A DNA stretch of 9,009 bases, taken from positions 1-9,009 of the forward strand of contig DAHWGZ010000062.1 of the NCBI GenBank assembly GCA_027335965.1. Direction: 5' to 3'. Numbering within the stretch: position 1 is the stretch's first letter; the number at the start of each line of letters is the position of its first letter. Under the pieces are notes generated by a model that saw nothing but the letters and a program-made list of their open reading frames with translations, made no database searches and was not told the origin of the DNA. Of this stretch, positions 6,032 through 9,009 are shown piece after piece. This DNA is from Acidiferrobacter sp. Lineage in GTDB: Bacteria > Pseudomonadota > Gammaproteobacteria > Acidiferrobacterales > Acidiferrobacteraceae. Made by a program: the position numbers and the translations under genes.

Positions 6032-6109
6032 GCATGACGCGCCGCGCGATCCGGCACCGATATCGAGTTTGCTACACCCAAGGTTGTTTGGCGATGACAG
6101 GTTGAGACG
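6032..6109 (+). other. Gap between the minor-pilin block and mshE
   Basis: The only real break in the pilus cluster after the pilin terminator is 78 bases long. I see no hairpin-plus-T terminator and no convincing sigma-70 or sigma-54 promoter, so mshE is probably reached by read-through. AGGTTGAGA just before the ATG at 6110 serves as a modest ribosome binding site. Confidence 0.4.
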
Positions 6110-7831
6110 ATGACAATGGAACCCGCAACGGCCCCCCGGCCGCGCAAGGCACGCCTCGGCGATCTCTTGCTGGAGAACAAGGTAATCTCGAAGGAGCAGC
6201 TCGAGACGGCGCTCGCCGATCAGCGCAAGAGCGGGCGGCGCCTCGGCCGGGTGCTCATCGAAAACGGCTATCTCACCGAAGACGCCCTGCTCGATTTCCT
6301 GTCGCGCCAATTGCGCATCCCCTATGTCGACCTGCGCCGCTATACCTTCGTGCCGGAGATCGTGCGCCTGATCCCGGAGGCCTATGCGCGCCGCTTTCGC
6401 GCGGTCGCCCTGCGCGAGGAGGGCGACGCCGTTCTCGTGGGTCTCGCCGATCCGATCGATATATTTGCCCATGACGAGATCGCGCGGCTCGTCCAAAAGC
6501 CCTTGAAGCTCGCGGTCGTCAAGGAAAGCGATCTTCTGAAGGTCATGGACGTGATCTATCGCCGCACCGAGGAGATCAGTGGGCTCGCGGCCGAACTCGA
6601 GCAGGAGCTGTCGGCCTACGACATCGATCTCGGGATGGCCCCCGGGGTCGCCGAGGGCGCCAACGACGCCCCGGTGGTCAAGCTTCTGCAAACCATATTC
6701 GAGGATGCGATCCAGGTGAATGCCTCGGACATCCATATCGAGCCCGACGAGAGCGCGGTGCGTGTGCGCTTTCGAATCGATGGCGATTTGCGGGTGCAGA
6801 CGACCGCCGACCGCAAGATCGCCCAGGCCCTGGTCTCGCGCCTGAAGCTCATGGCCGCGCTCGACATCTCCGAGCGCAGGCTCCCGCAGGACGGGCGCTG
6901 TCAGGTGCGGTTTCGAGACACCGTGATCGATGTGCGCATGTCGACCGTGCCGGTGCAGCACGGCGAGTCGGTGGCCATGCGTCTCCTGAATCAATCCAAC
7001 GGCATCCTGGAGCTCGACCGGCTCGGCATGCCCGCCGACATCCTGGGGCGTCTGCGCGCCTTGATCCATCAGCCCCACGGCCTCGTGCTCGTCACGGGCC
7101 CCACGGGCAGCGGCAAGACCACCACGCTCTATGGGGCCCTGAAGGAATTGAATGCCGCCTCGGTGAAGGTCTTGACGGTGGAGGACCCGGTCGAGTACCG
7201 GCTCGCGGGCGTGAATCAGGTCCAGGTCAACCCCAAGATCGACCTCGGCTTCGCGCGAGTCCTGCGCGCCTTTTTGCGCCAGGACCCGGACATCATCCTG
7301 ATCGGCGAGATGCGCGATACCGAGACCGTCGAGATCGGGTTGCGCGCGGCCATGACCGGCCATCTCGTATTGTCGAGCCTGCATACCCATGACGTGATAT
7401 CGAGCGCCTTGCGGCTCATGGACATGGGCGCCGAGCCCTATCTCGTGGCCGCCTCGCTGCGCGGGGTGGTCGCCCAAAGGCTCGTGCGCCGGGTCTGCGA
7501 CAGCTGCGCCGAGCCGGTCAGTCCCACCGCCTCCGAGAAGGCCCTTTTGGCGGCGGAACTCGGCGCCGACGCGCCCTTGGCCTTGAAGCGTGGACGCGGC
7601 TGCGCCTTTTGCCAGCACACGGGCTTTCGCGGGCGCATCGGCATCTATGAGATCCTGGAGATCGACGAGTCCCTGATGTTCGCCCTGCAAAAGCGCGACC
7701 CCGAGGCCTTTCAGCGCGCCGCCCTGAGCGCCCCCCATTACCGAAGGCTGCGGGGCGAGGCCCTCGCCCAGGCGGCGCGCGGCATCACCACGGTCGAGGA
7801 GGCCGTGCGCGCCGTATACGGGAGCGGCTGA
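6110..7831 (+). CDS. mshE: Pilus assembly ATPase MshE (GspE/PilB family) with cyclic di-GMP-binding MshEN domain
   Basis: A 573-residue cytoplasmic hexameric ATPase that powers pilus extension. The N-terminal MshEN domain holds two perfect copies of the 24-residue pattern RLGxxLx(10)LxxxLxxQ, at residues 15-38 and 44-67, separated by five residues; in characterised MshE proteins these bind cyclic di-GMP. The catalytic half has the Asp-box region VNASDIHIEPDE, Walker A GPTGSGKT (330-337, Lys336), the Walker B-type motif DIILIGEMRD (394-403, Glu400) and the His-box HLVLSSLHTHD. The zinc-binding tetracysteine CDSC (463-466) and CAFC (498-501) marks it as an extension (GspE/PilB/MshE) and not a retraction (PilT) ATPase. 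The stop codon overlaps the mshG start by one base. It is called MshE and not PilB or GspE because of the pilin set beside it. Confidence 0.93.
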   Translation: MTMEPATAPRPRKARLGDLLLENKVISKEQLETALADQRKSGRRLGRVLIENGYLTEDALLDFLSRQLRIPYVDLRRYTFVPEIVRLIPEAYARRFRAVALREEGDAVLVGLADPIDIFAHDEIARLVQKPLKLAVVKESDLLKVMDVIYRRTEEISGLAAELEQELSAYDIDLGMAPGVAEGANDAPVVKLLQTIFEDAIQVNASDIHIEPDESAVRVRFRIDGDLRVQTTADRKIAQALVSRLKLMAALDISERRLPQDGRCQVRFRDTVIDVRMSTVPVQHGESVAMRLLNQSNGILELDRLGMPADILGRLRALIHQPHGLVLVTGPTGSGKTTTLYGALKELNAASVKVLTVEDPVEYRLAGVNQVQVNPKIDLGFARVLRAFLRQDPDIILIGEMRDTETVEIGLRAAMTGHLVLSSLHTHDVISSALRLMDMGAEPYLVAASLRGVVAQRLVRRVCDSCAEPVSPTASEKALLAAELGADAPLALKRGRGCAFCQHTGFRGRIGIYEILEIDESLMFALQKRDPEAFQRAALSAPHYRRLRGEALAQAARGITTVEEAVRAVYGSG

Positions 7832-9009
7832 TGGCGTCGTTCCGCTACAAGGGGCGCAATGGCCGCGGCGAGGCGGTGGCGGGCCTTATGGAGGGCGCGA
7901 GCGCCGATGCCGTGGCCACCCAGCTTTTCAATCTCGGCGTCACCCCGATCGACATCCATGGGGCTGAGGGGCGGTCACGCCCCATATGGTTGCGGGAGCT
8001 TGGGCGTTCGCGCGTCGATCTGACCGATCTCGTGCTGTTCTGCCGGCAGATGCATACCCTGCTCAAGGCCGGCGTGCCCATCATGCAGTCCTTGAAGGGT
8101 CTGCGCGATTCGACCCACAACCGTACGCTGGCGGGCGTGATCGGACAGCTAAACGAGGCCCTGGACGCGGGCCTCGATCTCACCGCCGCCGTGAGGCGCC
8201 ACCCCAAGGTGTTCTCGACCCTGTTCGTGGCCTTGGTGCAGATCGGGGAGACGAGCGGCACGCTCGATCAATCCTTTCTTCAACTCGCGGGTTACCTGGA
8301 GCGTGACCGCGAGACCGAGCAGCGCGTAAAGTCCGCCACCCGCTACCCGACTTTCGTCGTGGCGGCCCTCGTCATCGCAGTCTTTATCATCAATATCTTC
8401 GTCATACCGGCATTCGCGCATGTCTACGCCGGGTTGCATGCCCGCCTGCCGCTCGCCACGCGCATCCTGATTGCGTCATCGCATCTCACGGTCCGTTATT
8501 GGTACGACGCGGTGGCCGCGGTCGTGCTGACGGTGCTTGGCGTCCGCGCCTATGTGCGCACCACCGGCGGGCGCTATCGCTGGCACCGCCTGCGCCTGCG
8601 CCTGCCCATCATAGGTCCCATTCTGACGCGCGCGCTGCTTGGCCGGTTCGCGCGCGCGCTGGCGATCACCATAAGGAGCGGCGTGCCCTTGATCCAGGGT
8701 CTCACCGTCATAAGCCGCGCGGTCGACAATGAGTATGTGGCCGCGCGCATCTTGCAGATGCGCGATAGCATAGAGCGCGGCGAGACCCTGGCGCGCGCCG
8801 CACAGGCCACGCAACTCTTTCCGCCGCTTGTGTTGCAGATGGTTGCCGTGGGCGAGGAAAGCGGGGCGATCGACAGCCTCATGACCGATGTCGCGGAATA
8901 CTACGAGCGCGAGGTCGATTATGATCTGCGCAATCTCAGTACCGCCATCGAACCCTTGCTGGTGGTTGCCATGGGGATCCTCGTCCTGATCCTGGCGCTG
9001 GGGGTGTTT
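7831..9009 (+). CDS. mshG: Inner-membrane platform protein MshG (GspF/PilC family), C-terminus cut by the right edge
   Basis: This polytopic protein couples the ATPase to pilin polymerisation. The visible 393 residues are nearly the whole protein, as the family is usually about 400-410 residues. It starts MASFRYKGRN, typical of the family, with an ATG that overlaps the mshE stop (TGATG) and has GGAG six bases upstream. Two T2SSF repeats are seen: residues about 66-190 (LVLFCRQMHTLLKAGVPIMQSL, then IGETSGTLD) and about 270-391 (RFARALAITIRSGVPLIQGL, then VGEESGAID). Transmembrane segments are predicted near 174-196, 225-245 and from 376 to the edge. The gene shares a transcript with mshE. PilC is the alternative family name. 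Confidence 0.93.
   Translation, partial: MASFRYKGRNGRGEAVAGLMEGASADAVATQLFNLGVTPIDIHGAEGRSRPIWLRELGRSRVDLTDLVLFCRQMHTLLKAGVPIMQSLKGLRDSTHNRTLAGVIGQLNEALDAGLDLTAAVRRHPKVFSTLFVALVQIGETSGTLDQSFLQLAGYLERDRETEQRVKSATRYPTFVVAALVIAVFIINIFVIPAFAHVYAGLHARLPLATRILIASSHLTVRYWYDAVAAVVLTVLGVRAYVRTTGGRYRWHRLRLRLPIIGPILTRALLGRFARALAITIRSGVPLIQGLTVISRAVDNEYVAARILQMRDSIERGETLARAAQATQLFPPLVLQMVAVGEESGAIDSLMTDVAEYYEREVDYDLRNLSTAIEPLLVVAMGILVLILALGVF

Noticed and set aside
6032..6109. Search for a separate promoter in front of mshE
   Set aside because: No -35/-10 pair with acceptable spacing and no GG-N10-GC element was found, so none is annotated.
5453..7738. Very long minus-strand open frame (761 codons) across the mshO-, mshP- and mshE-like genes
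   Set aside because: It is a shadow frame caused by GC-rich codon use. The plus-strand genes in the same place have clear families and motifs, while this frame shows low-complexity His/Gly/Asp/Arg-rich sequence and no recognisable domain.

Overview
The window is GC-rich DNA whose proteins most resemble those of Gammaproteobacteria. RpiA aligns almost residue for residue with the E. coli enzyme, TrmL and TrxC are close to their E. coli counterparts, and a mannose-sensitive haemagglutinin (MSHA)-type IV pilus cluster is present. I cannot name a species from the sequence alone.

Left part (1-3286), housekeeping genes. A minus-strand gene runs off the left edge; it starts with a probable signal peptide and I do not recognise it. 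Divergent from it are rpiA (ribose-5-phosphate isomerase A) and, 25 bases further on, an acuI/yhdH-type NADPH-dependent reductase. Converging on these from the right is a minus-strand pair, trmL (tRNA wobble 2'-O-methyltransferase) followed by trxC (thioredoxin 2).

Centre (3287-3612), regulatory stretch. This gene-free region separates trmL from the pilus genes. It carries a strong match to a sigma-54 promoter about 100 bases before the major pilin, which has its own good ribosome binding site.

Right part (3613-9009), pilus cluster on the plus strand. The order is major pilin (mshA-like), a near-perfect intrinsic terminator, then four tightly overlapping minor pilins (mshC-, mshD-, mshO- and mshP-like). 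A 78-base gap follows, then the assembly ATPase mshE and the inner-membrane platform protein mshG, which is cut by the right edge. The prepilins would be cleaved by a prepilin peptidase. The four minor pilins probably form a tip or initiation complex like GspH-I-J-K or FimU-PilV-PilW-PilX. MshE would power extension on the MshG platform. MshE has two intact 24-residue MshEN motifs, so pilus extension is predicted to need cyclic di-GMP.

Most notable points: (i) sigma-54 control combined with a terminator just after the major pilin, a layout that fits high pilin and low minor-pilin expression; (ii) a gene order with the ATPase and platform genes after the pilins, unlike classical Vibrio msh loci; (iii) exactly two cysteines in every one of the five pilins; (iv) an mshP-like pilin without Glu5 and with a lysine-rich segment near its C-terminus. 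No prepilin peptidase, retraction ATPase or secretin is in the window. I found no mobile element, CRISPR array, rRNA or tRNA gene. The pilus looks like a variant of a known system rather than a wholly new one.
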